Made by a program: the position numbers and the translations under genes | DNA from: Neurospora tetraspora | Lineage: Eukaryota; Ascomycota; Sordariomycetes; Sordariales; Sordariaceae | DNA: 64,000 nt | NCBI RefSeq assembly: GCF_033439725.1 | Contig: NW_026944383.1 | Coordinates: 3,782,001-3,846,000, forward strand | Direction: 5' to 3' | The notes under the pieces: generated by a model | Told to the model about the DNA's origin: nothing | The model's input: the letters and a program-made list of their open reading frames with translations, nothing else | The model's database searches: none | Part shown: one piece after another, positions 36,065 to 47,112 of the stretch | Position numbering within the stretch: the first letter of the stretch is position 1 | Layout: each line of letters opens with the position of its first letter

Positions 36065-37690
36065 TCACACGACAACCTCAGGCATGTTGGCGTCCGCTTG
36101 CTGGTCCTCGGATCCAGGCAAGACTACGTCTTCTGGGGCGTTCTCATCCACAAACTTCCTTTCGCTGACGTGCTGTTGCTCGCCTCCTTCGCCGGCTACC
36201 CAGACCTTATCCTGGAATGTACCGCGTTGACCCTCCTCATGCGAGAAAGGGCAGAATCGATTGGTGCACGGGTGAAATTTGCAAGGCGTCTTGACGTGGG
36301 TGAACTTGCATCCGGGCACCTTGCATTCGCCGCCGTTTCGGCAGGGGGGCATGCTAGGGTGCTTGAATGGGCAGTGAGGGTTGGTGCAGTTGGGGAAGAA
36401 CTTGCAGTCCATTTCACTCTGATGCGCCGCCTTGATCGCCGGCGATGGGTGACGGCCGACACACTTCCGGTTCTTGCAAGCCGCTCCGAAGCTGCAGACG
36501 TCCTTCACGTCGATTGGGATGTTGGGCGGCGCCGCCGGAGACTGGTGGGCGAACTTGCAATCCCGGTTGGAACAGCGAAGGTTGAATTTGCAGACCGTCT
36601 CTTCGGGATTGGGGGGCTCGCGCTTCGGTTGCATCATATCGACATCTTCACCGGCCTGCTGGCCTTGTTGAGCAGCGTCGCCTTGACCGGCATCCGAGCC
36701 CTGCGAGTGTTGGTGACCGCCAGGTTGAAATCCTCCACCACGGCGGAAGTTTGGCCGGCTAGTGCGCTCATATAGCGGCCGTCCGTGACCCCGACCATGT
36801 CCATGGGGGCCGTGACCGTTGGGAGCAACACCACTTTGTTGCATCATCATCTGCATCTGTTGCAACATGTGCCTTTGCTGCTCCATAATCGCCATGATGT
36901 CCGGCTGGCCAAATCCACCCATACCATTCATGCCGTTCATCGGGTTCATCGGGCCCATACCACCAGGGCCGGCAGGGCCGCCCATGTTCGCCAATCCTTG
37001 CGCGATGCTGGCGACACGTGTGTTCGTCGTGCGTGGCTGTCTTCCAACGCCCATTCTCGGGCCTGTAGGAGGGCCTCGCGCTATCCTCTCGTTTCCAGAC
37101 TGGCCGCGAACGCGATGCAGAGCGGCGTTGGGATCGTGAGTCCTGTCCATAGCACGGTTGATCTGGCCCATAATACGCTTTTCCCGTCCACCACGCATGC
37201 CGTTGCCGCTTCCGTTCCGCATAGCCTTGGGTCCAGTAGGACTTTGCGATGTTAGCAGGGTACCAGGTCCGGAGAGGGTTGATGAAGATGTGACATACGC
37301 GTTAAGCTCATTGCCAGAGCCGTCTGTTGTGACGTCCATGTTGAAGTCGCCCATTGAATTGTCTTGTGCCGTATCCATCGCACCCTGCTCGTCGGCTACG
37401 GGTTCAGGCGCGGAGCTGTACTGTGGAATGAGGGCATTTTGTTGCTCAAAGAGCCACTGAGCGAAGTGCAATGCGGTCGGGTCGTCAGGTCCCAGACTGA
37501 GAAGGTCGCCAGAAATCTCCGCGGCGACTTCATCCTGTGTTTTGCCGTTGGCCAGCATGAGGACGAGGTACTCGGCCATAGGGGCGGCTTCGGTGGTATT
37601 GCCCGCCCAGCCCACCTCAACTATTTTCTCCTGGATGGCATTGTTGAGGGCATCCGCCAGAGGGGTGCCAGTGGTGAGTTCGGTGGCCAT
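36065..37690 (-). CDS. NAB2: Nuclear poly(A) RNA-binding zinc-finger protein Nab2/ZC3H14
   Basis: Read as one frame it has 541 residues. The N-terminal ~90 residues form the PWI-like helical domain of Nab2 (GTPLADALNNAIQEKI, EYLVLMLANGKTQDEV, FAQWLFEQ). An RGG-like region with GRGHGRP and a Met/Gln stretch follows, then five CCCH fingers: CKFNLRCSNRDCKFAH, CSFGAACKNRKCVGRH, CKFFPNCTNPHCPFKH, CRNGGECKVPGCKFTH and CKFHPCTNRFCPFSH. Spacing is C-x5-C-x4-C-x3-H (x4 in the last). Proteins of this family bind poly(A) tails, limit tail length and aid mRNA export. A 57-nt segment, 37298-37242, looks like an in-frame intron (see findings); removing it gives 522 residues. The start at 37690 is the first ATG of the frame. 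Confidence 0.94.
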   Translation of the reverse strand: MATELTTGTPLADALNNAIQEKIVEVGWAGNTTEAAPMAEYLVLMLANGKTQDEVAAEISGDLLSLGPDDPTALHFAQWLFEQQNALIPQYSSAPEPVADEQGAMDTAQDNSMGDFNMDVTTDGSGNELNAYVTSSSTLSGPGTLLTSQSPTGPKAMRNGSGNGMRGGREKRIMGQINRAMDRTHDPNAALHRVRGQSGNERIARGPPTGPRMGVGRQPRTTNTRVASIAQGLANMGGPAGPGGMGPMNPMNGMNGMGGFGQPDIMAIMEQQRHMLQQMQMMMQQSGVAPNGHGPHGHGRGHGRPLYERTSRPNFRRGGGFQPGGHQHSQGSDAGQGDAAQQGQQAGEDVDMMQPKREPPNPEETVCKFNLRCSNRDCKFAHQSPAAPPNIPIDVKDVCSFGAACKNRKCVGRHPSPAIKAAHQSEMDCKFFPNCTNPHCPFKHPSMPPCRNGGECKVPGCKFTHVKTPCKFHPCTNRFCPFSHEEGQRGTFQDKVWVAGEGGEQQHVSERKFVDENAPEDVVLPGSEDQQADANMPEVVV

Positions 37691-38591
37691 GGTTCACGAT
37701 CGGTGGGGTGGCGTATTGGGACGATGACGAACGAAGGCGCAAGGTCGGGAATAGAAGGGTCGTTTTGGGGTTTGAACGTTCACGACGGGGAGCTGACGAC
37801 TATAGAAAGCTGGCGAGTTCGTGTCGAGATGGCGGCGGCGAAATCGGTCAGCGGAAGGCCGCAGGCGGTGCAGACCTGTCTTGCTCTGTCAAGAACGCGA
37901 AAGTTGAAAGCGACAGTCGGTCGGGGCTCGTGCAGCGGTTCTGTGCAGAGGAAGCCAGGTCGTTATCGAAAAGGTCGTGAGTTGCGCTCAGATACTAACG
38001 ATACAAACGCTGTCGGGTCGTAAGATGTTAGGTTGAGAGATCGTGTAGGTTGATTTGAAGATGAAGATTTTAAGATTGGAGCTTGATGCCTGGTTCCAAG
38101 CCGAGCAGAACTGAACGTGCTTGAGACTTGCTTTGACAACTGTGGCTGGTGTCTGATCAGTAAGGTGCCGCCTGTGGCTTGTCGGTGGCTAGGATGAGTG
38201 TAATGGTAATACGTGATTGGTTCAGTTCCTTCACTTCCATTGAAGGAACCGCTTTGTCAAGGAGAATGGAAGGAACTGGGCAACTCCAGTCCGGTCCGCT
38301 TCGTTCCGTCACTTTTGACTCGCTTTTAATCAGCAAAGTAGCAATTGGTATCAGCCGGTTGGACGGTGTTTTCTTTTCTTCAACTCCGGAAAATGTCTAA
38401 ACCGGCTATTGCTATTACATACATTATACATGATACATACCTGCCGTGTTCGGATTCAAGGGTATTGCGGCGTGCGGCTACCAGTACAAGTTCCAGCGCA
38501 GGTACTTTAGCACTGAATGCTATCGATTTACAATACCGATACGCTTGGTGATGTTCCCGTCTTGAACAAGAAAAGCCTGTTTGCTAGCAAT

Positions 38592-38771
38592 TACCGCATC
38601 AACTCTCGAAATCGAGGTTCGGGTAAACACTTTTCACGCAGGCATAAGCAGGGTTAAAGGTGTAAAGAAGTAGTGAAGAAGCATGTACATAGGTGACCGA
38701 CACCTTTAATCCTGCTTGTGCCTGCGTGAAAAGTGTTTACCCGAACCTCGATTTCGAGAGTTGATGCGGTA
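38592..38771. mobile_element. Small foldback MITE with 72-bp inverted repeats
   Basis: Positions 38592-38663 are the reverse complement of 38700-38771 with two mismatches; the loop is only 36 bp. Both ends start TACCGCATCAACTCTCG, so a TA dinucleotide lies at each border. Size, structure and borders fit a non-autonomous TA-targeting element. No coding frame is inside. Confidence 0.85.
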
Positions 38772-40590
38772 CCCAGTCACTTACCATCATCACTTGATCC
38801 CAAGGGTTTTTTTTTTTTTTTGTACGTGCGTGGGATTTCGCATACATACTGCGAACGCACCCTACCCGCCTTTGTTATGAAGTCATTGATCATTTTCGGA
38901 CAATCTGATCGACTTCACCTTGCATGCCCGTACGCGCACATTCGACGTTAGCCGGTTAGTACTATCGCACGGTCCACCTACAACCTAGCCGTGCTAGCTT
39001 TCAAAACCTTGCAGCGGGGAAGCACGTCTTCCATGGGTGCAACGTACAACGGTGCTTGCTCGGAGTATTCCCGTCTTCCACTTCCGCAGCATGTTCGCCC
39101 GAGGGACGACATCTGTAAATCTCTACAGGAACCAAATATCATATGCCTGGGGAAATACTCACCATTTGACTGGACTAGTAAGATGGACGATGCAGCTTCG
39201 AGCCTCGAGCTACCTTGACTCCGATCCCCCTCATACTTCCAACTTTCGACACCGTCTACCGCTATATCAGACAAGTTCTACCCAGCTCACAACACTGATA
39301 GCCCCGCGTGATTCCCTCTCTCGGTGGACTTTTGACGGGATATCGATGTTGTGGTATTCTGCTAGGTCAAGATGCTTGGCCATAATTTGCGCCGAACCAT
39401 GGTGGAAACAGCTTGGAAAACTTCGGGCAGCAGAGCAGCAACCGATGCCTTTACTTCCTCTCTTACCTCTACGGATACAGCAAGCATGTTCATCCTCCAT
39501 CCAGGTCTCAGATCAGCAGGAAGAGAAGAGAGGAAAAGAGAAATGCATCGTGGCTTATTACGGACGAGCGTGTTACAGATCAAGTATGGCAGCTGAGTGG
39601 CGCCGAACAACAGGATCCTCCTAACTGCGGTGCAACCACCAAAGATTATTTAGAAAGCACCAGTGCTCGTTGGACAAGACAACCTCGTTCCAGACGCTGC
39701 CCCTTGCGGCTTTGCTAATAAGTAAACAGGAGAGAGGACAGTAGCCAACCAACGACCCGGGCCGGCCTCGAGATCTGTCACTACGAGGCAGAGTATGCCG
39801 GTATGGCAGAACACCGCCTTAGGCCTACGTTGAGGCTCGAGCTAGAGGTACCAGAAGCACGGAGGAGGTATCGTGAATGTGTGTGATAGGTACGGCCATC
39901 AAAGTATCGTGGTCTCCTTCTCGGCTTCTCCAACCCCGAACCCAACCGCAGTTGTGGGCTCCCATCCGAACGCACCTCATGGCGTTCATACGACCATAAC
40001 ATGTCGAGTGCCGCCTCGGGTCAGCATCCGCGGTCATTCGTGGTTAATTGCCCCGCCTCCGACCCAAAGATTCACTGGAGATATGTATCACCGCCAATCC
40101 TTTCGTTTAGCGGCCAGCCTATGCCGATCTCCCTCTCGCACTCGGCCTCGTAGGGCATTTTCTCTGCATCGCGAATCTCCTCCTGTCAGTAAGACTCTCC
40201 TCTGGCCTACGGTGACGCCTGAAGCCTGAAAGACTTTGGGGATTCTAGTCAGTCTAGCTGTTGGTAGGTCGCAGGTCGCCAAGACGCCCAGACATCAAAC
40301 CACAAGAGTGTTAGTTCTCAAAACACTGCCGCCCAAAGGCTTTTCATCAACGACCAACAGAAAATGGCGACTCACGATCTTTCGCTCTCTTTCCTCTGCG
40401 AACGGGGCGCAATTCATTGTGGCATGGAATCACAAGATTTCCATTCAGCTCACAGCCAAGCCAAGAGCCCAGGGAGAGAGAGCATAACGCATGGCTTACC
40501 GCCCAGCAAAAGCTGCCCTGTGGTGTAACTAACCGTACTTGGGGCCCATCGTCCGCGGACCTCAACCTATAATTCTCCGCACCACGACTT

Positions 40591-40992
40591 TACCCGTGGG
40601 TGTGAGGTCGGCCTTGTCTCGCTACACCCACTCTCTTAGAGTGGGTAAAAAAATCCGTAGACAGCACAAAACCCGTAGACAGCCAATGTCTAAATCCCAT
40701 ACTACCGCTTTTTTGCGCCGGCAGACCACTACACCAACCAGACTATATTCCCGCGCAAAAGGATACAAATAATCGAAGTTGACACTTCGGTCGCTTAAGT
40801 GGTCTTATATAGTTGCGATGACAGATCCCATCTGCCATCACATCCCTCATGATGGAGATGCTCTTTTGGGGTTAGGGTTATATTGGCAAGTTTTGGCTGT
40901 CTACGGGTTTTGTTCTGTCTACGGATTTTTTTACCCACTCTCTGCAAGAGAGTGGGTGTAGCGAGACAAGGCCGACCTCACACCCACGGGTA
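40591..40992. mobile_element. MITE-like element, ~95-bp inverted repeats
   Basis: The left arm (40591-40684) is the reverse complement of the right arm (about 40895-40992) apart from a 4-nt indel and single mismatches. Both ends read TACCCGTGGGTGTGAGGTCG. Each arm contains its own small hairpin (ACCCACTCTCTT..AGAGTGGGT) and two copies of CCGTAGACAG. The interior (about 210 bp) has no transposase frame but holds GGGGTTAGGGTTA at 40868-40880. Confidence 0.85.
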
Positions 40993-41020
40993 CCGGTATA
41001 CCTTACCGGTTACGTAGGTA

Positions 41021-41062
41021 CCACCTACTGGCACCGAGCCACCACCTACCGGCACCGAGCCA
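41021..41062 (+). repeat. Two tandem 21-bp copies beside the third MITE
   Basis: The unit CCACCTACYGGCACCGAGCCA occurs twice in a row with one difference, 29 bp to the right of the inverted-repeat element. Confidence 0.8.
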
Positions 41063-42244
41063 CCGACCACCTCGAAAAAAGGCGTCTCCATGTCCCATGA
41101 AGCTCTTGTTCCTATACCGATGTCCACTAAGCTTAAAATCTCTCTGACGTAACGTTGCGCCAATGTCAAGGTACACTACGGTATATTGCAACAGCAGCTG
41201 CTTCTTGTGGAAAACACCGAGGCGAACCACATCACATCCTCCAAAGCGACGGGATGTACATCCAACAAGAGAATGTTTGGACATCACATCTACTATACTT
41301 CCGACTAATCACACACGGCACAAATCGGCACAAAAAATCAGAAACAACAGAAATCATAACAACAAAAGAGACAGACAAAGAAAATCTCACGGGTCAGCCG
41401 TCGCAGATTGTTCCAATCCCTTTCAGCTTCCTTTCCGCTCCAACTGAACAAAAACAGTTTCAGAACAGCACAAGCAAAGATGGGCTGGCTGCCGTGGGCT
41501 GGAAGGGGATAGGACCTGTAGCGTTCCCACTTACTGCGTACTGCGTACGGAGGGTTACATCCCTTCCATCTTTTGGTGGCTTTTGGCGGTCCGATCGATA
41601 TCACGGCATCCCATGGCTTTTTTTTACAGCTTCTTCTTTGTCCATTGTTTCTTGTTTCTGTTTCTTGACTTGATCCATGGAGGTTTGTTAGGGGTCAGCA
41701 TTCCCCATTGTACTGCCCCGTCTACCTGATCTGACGTACCTGACCTTAATGGCGGCTGTGATGTGGTGATCCACCACCGAGTCTAGTCTTGTCATCCAAC
41801 CTAATCCATTTGGCGCTCGCTTGTTCGTTGCATCGCATCTCTCTCGCATGTTTCTTTTTGGTGTACCATGTTGGTTACTAGTTACTAGAACTAGTTACTT
41901 ACCTGCCAACAATTCAGTCTTGCCAACGAACCAACAACAACAGCAAGCCCCTAACAGGGCAGTTAGGCTTAGGTAACACTTCTAAACTGTATGATAGAGG
42001 ATCGGGCGCATGCAGGTTTCTCGACAGAGACAAGACAAGACAAGACAGCAGGATGGTCGGATGGCCATCCATGATCCATCCCGTCTTTACCTACCTGCTG
42101 TGTTGCAACACAACAACAAGGGGCGGGCCTCCGGGGTACCACTCATCCATTCAAGCGCATTCAGATACCCCTGTCCGATTGGTCACCGGCCCTTCTTACG
42201 ATGAAAGGTTCAACTGCTTTTCGGATGATCACTCTCTCATCCAA

Positions 42245-42254
42245 TATATAAAAA
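42245..42254 (+). promoter_or_regulatory. TATA box upstream of GH20 gene
   Basis: TATATAAAAA preceded directly by CCAA lies about 255 bp before the GH20 start codon. It is the clearest TATA-like element in the window; transcription start is not known. Confidence 0.45.
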
Positions 42255-42503
42255 CCAAGCCACTCCTTCTTTGCCCTTCAGTCTGTTTACCGAGTTTTGG
42301 CCCCTTGTATAACGTTCTTACAAAGGGAACCTTTTTGCTTATTCTCGGGGCCTCGTCCTCCACTTCAACAACCTCGTACCTCTGGTTCAGGTCGTTCATG
42401 CCTGACATCTGCGTCACCCCATATATCGTGACTGCCCCCGTCAAATAACCGAGATCGACAATTTCAACGAGAGTTCACAACACCCCGAACTGATCGTCAA
42501 GAG

Positions 42504-44498
42504 ATGGTCTTCACGCCCTCGCTGAGGCTGCTTGCAGTCTCACTCGTTGCCCTCCTCGAGCCGGTATCCGCGATATGGCCGGCACCGCAGAGCTTCACCA
42601 AGGGCAACTCGAGTCTGTACCTGCATCAGAATATCAACATAACCTATAATGGAGAACCTGTAAGGCTCTCAACTTCCTCCTCTTCTTCCTCTTCTTTCTC
42701 TCCCTCTCCACCCAACAACGTGTGCGGACCTGATGGTTCGGGCTATGAGGGTCTCTTTACTAAGACACCAGCGCAACAACAGCTCGTCTACACGGCAGAC
42801 TACCCCGCCTCGAGCCTGAACAGCAAAGAGATCGTCCAGGATGGCGTCTCGCGCGCGCTGGGCTCCATCTTCTCCAAGAACTTCGTTCCCTGGATGCTCC
42901 AGCCCCGCGGAAAGCTGTCTGAGTTCGAGCCCGACGTGTACAAGGGTCAGAAGTGGATCAAGTCGCTCGAGATCGTTCAGACGACCAAAGATGCCAACAC
43001 CACCTTCAAGCCCGCACTGGCTGGCGAGGTCAGCGAAGCGTACAGCCTCACCCTCAGCGCCGAGGGCGATGTCAAGCTGACGGCCGACTCTTATATCGGC
43101 GTGCTGCACGGCCTCGAGACCTTCACGCAGCTCTTCTACCAGCACTCGACCGGCACCTCGTGGTACACGCCGTACGCGCCCGTCGAGATCAAGGACAAGC
43201 CCAAGTACCCGCACCGCGGCATCTTGCTCGACGTTGCGCGCACATTCATGCCCGTCAAGAACATCCTGCGGACCATTGATGGCATGGCCACCAGCAAGCT
43301 CAACCGGCTGCACGTGCACGTCACCGATTCGCAGTCGTGGCCGCTCCAGATTATCTCCATGCCCGAGTTGGCCGAGAAGGGCGCCTACCACCCGAGCCAG
43401 ACGTACTCGCCCGCCGACATCGACGCCATTCAGAAGTACGGCGCCCTTCGGGGCGTGCAGGTATACTTTGAGATCGACATGCCGGGCCACATCGGGTCCG
43501 TGTCGCTCTCGCACCCGGACATCATCGTCGCATATGACCAGTGGCCGTATCAGTGGTACTGCGCTGAGCCTCCTTGCGGCGCCTTCAAGCTCAACGACAC
43601 CAAGGTCGACGACTTCCTCGGAAAGCTGTGGGACGACGTGCTGCCCCGCGTTACGCCGTACTCGGCCTACTTCCACACTGGCGGAGACGAGCTGAACAGG
43701 AACGACTCGATGCTGGACGAGGGCATCAAGTCGAACGATACCGAGGTGTTGCGCCCGCTGCTCCAGAAGTTCGTCGACAAGCAGCACGAGCGCATCCGGA
43801 AACAGGGCTTGACTCCCCTCACCTGGGAGGAAATTCCGATTGACTGGAACGTCAATATCGGCAAGGATGTCGTGGTGCAGACGTGGCTTGGATCGGATTC
43901 GGTCAAGAACTTGACCAGCAGAGGCCACAAGGTTATTGACAGCAACTATAACTTTTGGGTAAGTTGATTCGCATCCTGGTGTCTGGAGCCTGAAAGACAA
44001 ACCTTTGAAAACTTGAGGGCATGAGAAAGCAAAGAAAAAAGCTAACAAGTACCTTTCCAAACACAGTACCTCGACTGCGGCCGCGGCCAATGGCTCAACT
44101 TCGACAACGCCGGCTACGCCGCCTTCTCGCCCTTCCTCGACTGGTGCAACCCCTACAAGAGCTGGCGCCACGTCTACTCGCACGACCCGGCCGCCAACCT
44201 GACCGAGGAGGAGGCCAAGCTCGTCCTCGGCGGCGAGGTGGCCGTGTGGGCCGAGTCCATCGACCCCATCACCCTCGATACCATCATCTGGCCGCGGGCT
44301 AGCGTTGCTGGCGAGGTCCTCTGGTCCGGACGCATCGACCCGGCCACGGGCCAGAACCGGACGCAGCTCGATGCGGCGCCGAGGCTGTCGGAGCTCAGGG
44401 AGCGCTTGGTCGCTAGGGGCGTGCAGTCGTCGTCCGTGTACATGACGTGGTGCACGCAGGATCCGACGGGCAAGTCGTGCGAGTATCCGCTGGTTTGA
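42504..44498 (+). CDS. Secreted beta-N-acetylhexosaminidase, GH20
   Basis: Two exons, 42504-43958 and 44067-44498, join in phase 0 to 628 residues. A signal peptide (residues 1-23, ending EPVSA) is followed by the mature start IWPAPQ. The non-catalytic domain spans about 24-210; it carries a Ser-rich insert near residues 55-70. The TIM-barrel starts at PHRGILLDVARTF, includes the substrate-binding stretch LHVHVTDSQSWPL, and contains the catalytic pair in HTGGDE (Asp395, Glu396). The last exon starts YLDCGRGQW. The enzyme removes terminal GlcNAc from chitin oligomers and glycans; family members work through an oxazolinium intermediate. Fungal relatives act in chitin recycling outside the cell or in the wall. 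A minus-strand frame of 504 codons lies opposite and is a shadow of the GC-rich codons. Confidence 0.95.
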
Positions 44499-47112
44499 GA
44501 ACGGAACGGAGGGCCGCGTGGTGACTCGACCGTGCCGTTGCTGAACAAGGATGAATCAATCAAATTGGGAGTGACGGGCGTTCTTTGGTTTCACAGCGCA
44601 TTAAGGGATGAGGCGGGCCTTGCGCTGCTTATGTTTTTTCTTCTAGCTGTGAACATAGTCGTAGTCAATGTCGGAACGTTTCGAAAATTGCAACACATAT
44701 CATGGCTTTTCTGTAACACTTGTCCAGCAGGCTCTACTCCAGCCCAACCACTAGATTTTCCTGGCACAGAGATAAAGGTTGTATACCTTGATGTGTCTGA
44801 GGGGTTTAAGCGCGTACAAGAGATAGGGGCCATTTTTGCAGGTCCAAGGCCGGTGCGATGTTTTGAAGGGATGTCTTTGGCTGTCCACCAGAGTCGGGAT
44901 GATCCCGAAGCGACTAACCTTTGTGACCAAAACGAGGATGGTATGGTTGACGAAAGAGTCGGGGTTTGCAGCGCCCAGCCCCAAAGAAGCGATCATCTGA
45001 AGTTCTGGATCTGGAGATTTGCGGGGTGCAGCATCCGAGAAGTCATCCATCTGTGACAGCGGTCTATGGATTCTTGCCTGCCTGCCCATTGTGTGATGTG
45101 TCGATGATGTTGAATGGTGGTGTCACGGGGGTGAAAGATAAAAACCCAAGCCAGACGGAGGACCCGGAGGCACGAGTAGGGCAATCACTGCAGTGAGCCA
45201 TCTCGGCCGAGAAGGTTCGTTGAAGGAGTACCAAATATTGAAGGAGACATCGATATGGCTGGAACCGCGCCGAGTTGTTTCTTCGCACTTTCCCAACGAC
45301 TCTTTTGTTGTGCTTTCCAAAGTCAACTGTCCTATCGATGAAGCAAACAAATCATAAAATCATAGGACAGAAGGAAGTATGGGGTAAGTGGGTCTCAGAA
45401 GTGCAGGTATCCACTGAAGATTCGGCCGCCCGCCAATCTGCTTCCGCTGTGGAGCAGCAGATCACGTTTTGCGGAGCCTCAAGGGGCTTCTTGTGGAGAA
45501 GTGAGGATCGTACCTGGCAGTCTGACACTGGCCTTTTTGACATTGCAGACTTCTGCTCAAGCCAACCCGTACACTTAAAATCTCCCATTTTTCTTTTGAA
45601 AGGCATTCCCAGAATGATGGGACGCCATTTACATCGTAGAAGAAAGACAAAAGCGCCACAAACGCACACTCGGAGTTCTGGTACGTGCCGAATATTCTGA
45701 TGTGCGATGTTGTGCAGACCGGTATCTATAGTAGCACCAGAGATGTACCACCAGATAGGTAGTACAAGAGGCCAGGTTTAGGCTTTGAAGATTCAAGGTG
45801 CTTGCTAACCTCAGAAAGTTGACGATGCTGGCGGCCGCTGCCGTAATGGGGCTCCCACCTTCATGCTTCTTGGCGGTGGAACTCTCATCACGTTAGTTGA
45901 CGTCGTGCAACGGTCCGACGGATAGAAACACACGCCGAACGTATAACTGCGAATCGGTGTTTGATGCCGGGCATGGTGTTGAACCTCCAGATGGATGGAA
46001 GACAGACCCGCGGAGCCCGCTCACAGCCCGGCCGCTATCATTCGACCCCGGATCTACAAACTCTGTGTCCAGGAAACAACACTACACTAAAGAGAAAGGG
46101 CCAGTCGTCCTCGATGCTACACAGTTAAATTGTACCTTCCTACGCCGTGCTGCCGTCGCACATCTCGCTTGTACGCGAACTGGAAAGTGCGGATTGACCA
46201 TTGCGCCGCTTCCCGACCATTTCCCCTCTTTCAGATCTTTCTCGACATGAGAGCCTCGGCACTGCCTTCACAGGAATGCGAATCACAGGCCACGGATGTC
46301 CATCACTTGGACCGTGCGGGTTGGCCTACAGGTACTGATCAACCTCCATTCTTTCTTGCTCGACAACTCTTGACTCCCACCACAACGGACATCACCACCC
46401 TCCAGGCTCCAGGGCTCCGAGCCATCCTCCAATGGCTTTCTTTGTGCCATGCTACGGGGTTCATGACGTCCAACCCTATATCGCCGATGGGGGTCCGCCT
46501 GTCAAGGTGTGCAATATCTTCTTGGTGACCAACAGCATGGCCATGAGGTGATTCTACCAGGGTAAGGGAGGGGGGTCTTCGGGATCATTCCGTCGGAATG
46601 GTCCCATTACGCTGTCGTCCATAATGCGCAGAAAATTGTCTCAGACTCAACGGGAACATCACGTTGGCGTCTTTGGATAATATCCGAACCTGGGGTTACT
46701 AGACATGCCCCATGTTTCCAAGACCTGCTTTTCCTCGTGTCTCTTATTCACTATTGTTGCCCCGTTCAACCCCGGCCTGCCACCTTTGTACCCTTCCGCT
46801 TGGCTGCAGAGCAGGTACGACAGAGATCTACTACGTTAAAGAGAATTTGATGCCCCTCCTCTTTTTTGTACTCTTCTCTTTCTATACTCTCTGTCCTACT
46901 CTCCAAACAACATCGGGGAGACTAGTGATCTCGTCCTTTTTTACTCACCCTTTGGTTATATGCTCTCCACCTTCCTATGATCCTATCATACCTTTGACTT
47001 CACTTCACTGAAGCCGTGATCCAAGTCTTCCCAGAACTTTCAAAACCTCTTGTTATTCCACGCGGCGGAGGGAGGCTTTTGAGCCTGCTCTCATACCATT
47101 ATTACAGTCACA
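44499..47112. other. Gene-free stretch before the P450 gene
   Basis: About 2.6 kb. No complete gene is supported. Near 46446-46560 there are short broken matches to a GT28-type glucosyltransferase N-terminus (see findings). The last 400 bp are CT-rich and probably are the P450 promoter and leader. Confidence 0.45.

Larger units (their letters stand above)
37691..42503. other. 4.8-kb gene-free region with two inverted-repeat elements
   Basis: It separates the divergent NAB2 and GH20 genes. It contains elements at 38592-38771 and 40591-40992, a T-run at about 38807-38821, a 21-bp duplication at 41021-41062, and (near the GH20 gene) a TATA box. The 195-codon frame at 39037-39624 has no domain and overlaps other open frames on both strands. 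Confidence 0.55.

Noticed and set aside
38950-38966. Match to the end of 5S rRNA (GCCGGTTAGTA)
   Set aside because: Only about a dozen bases; the rest of the 5S gene is absent.
39037-39624. 195-codon plus-strand frame between NAB2 and GH20
   Set aside because: No domain, composition not protein-like, overlaps equally long frames in other phases and no splice partners.
42669-44183. 504-codon open frame on the minus strand
   Set aside because: It lies opposite the GH20 gene, has a Val/Arg/Leu/Gly/Asp-biased composition typical of antisense of GC-rich codons, and no domain; the plus-strand gene has catalytic motifs and a good intron.
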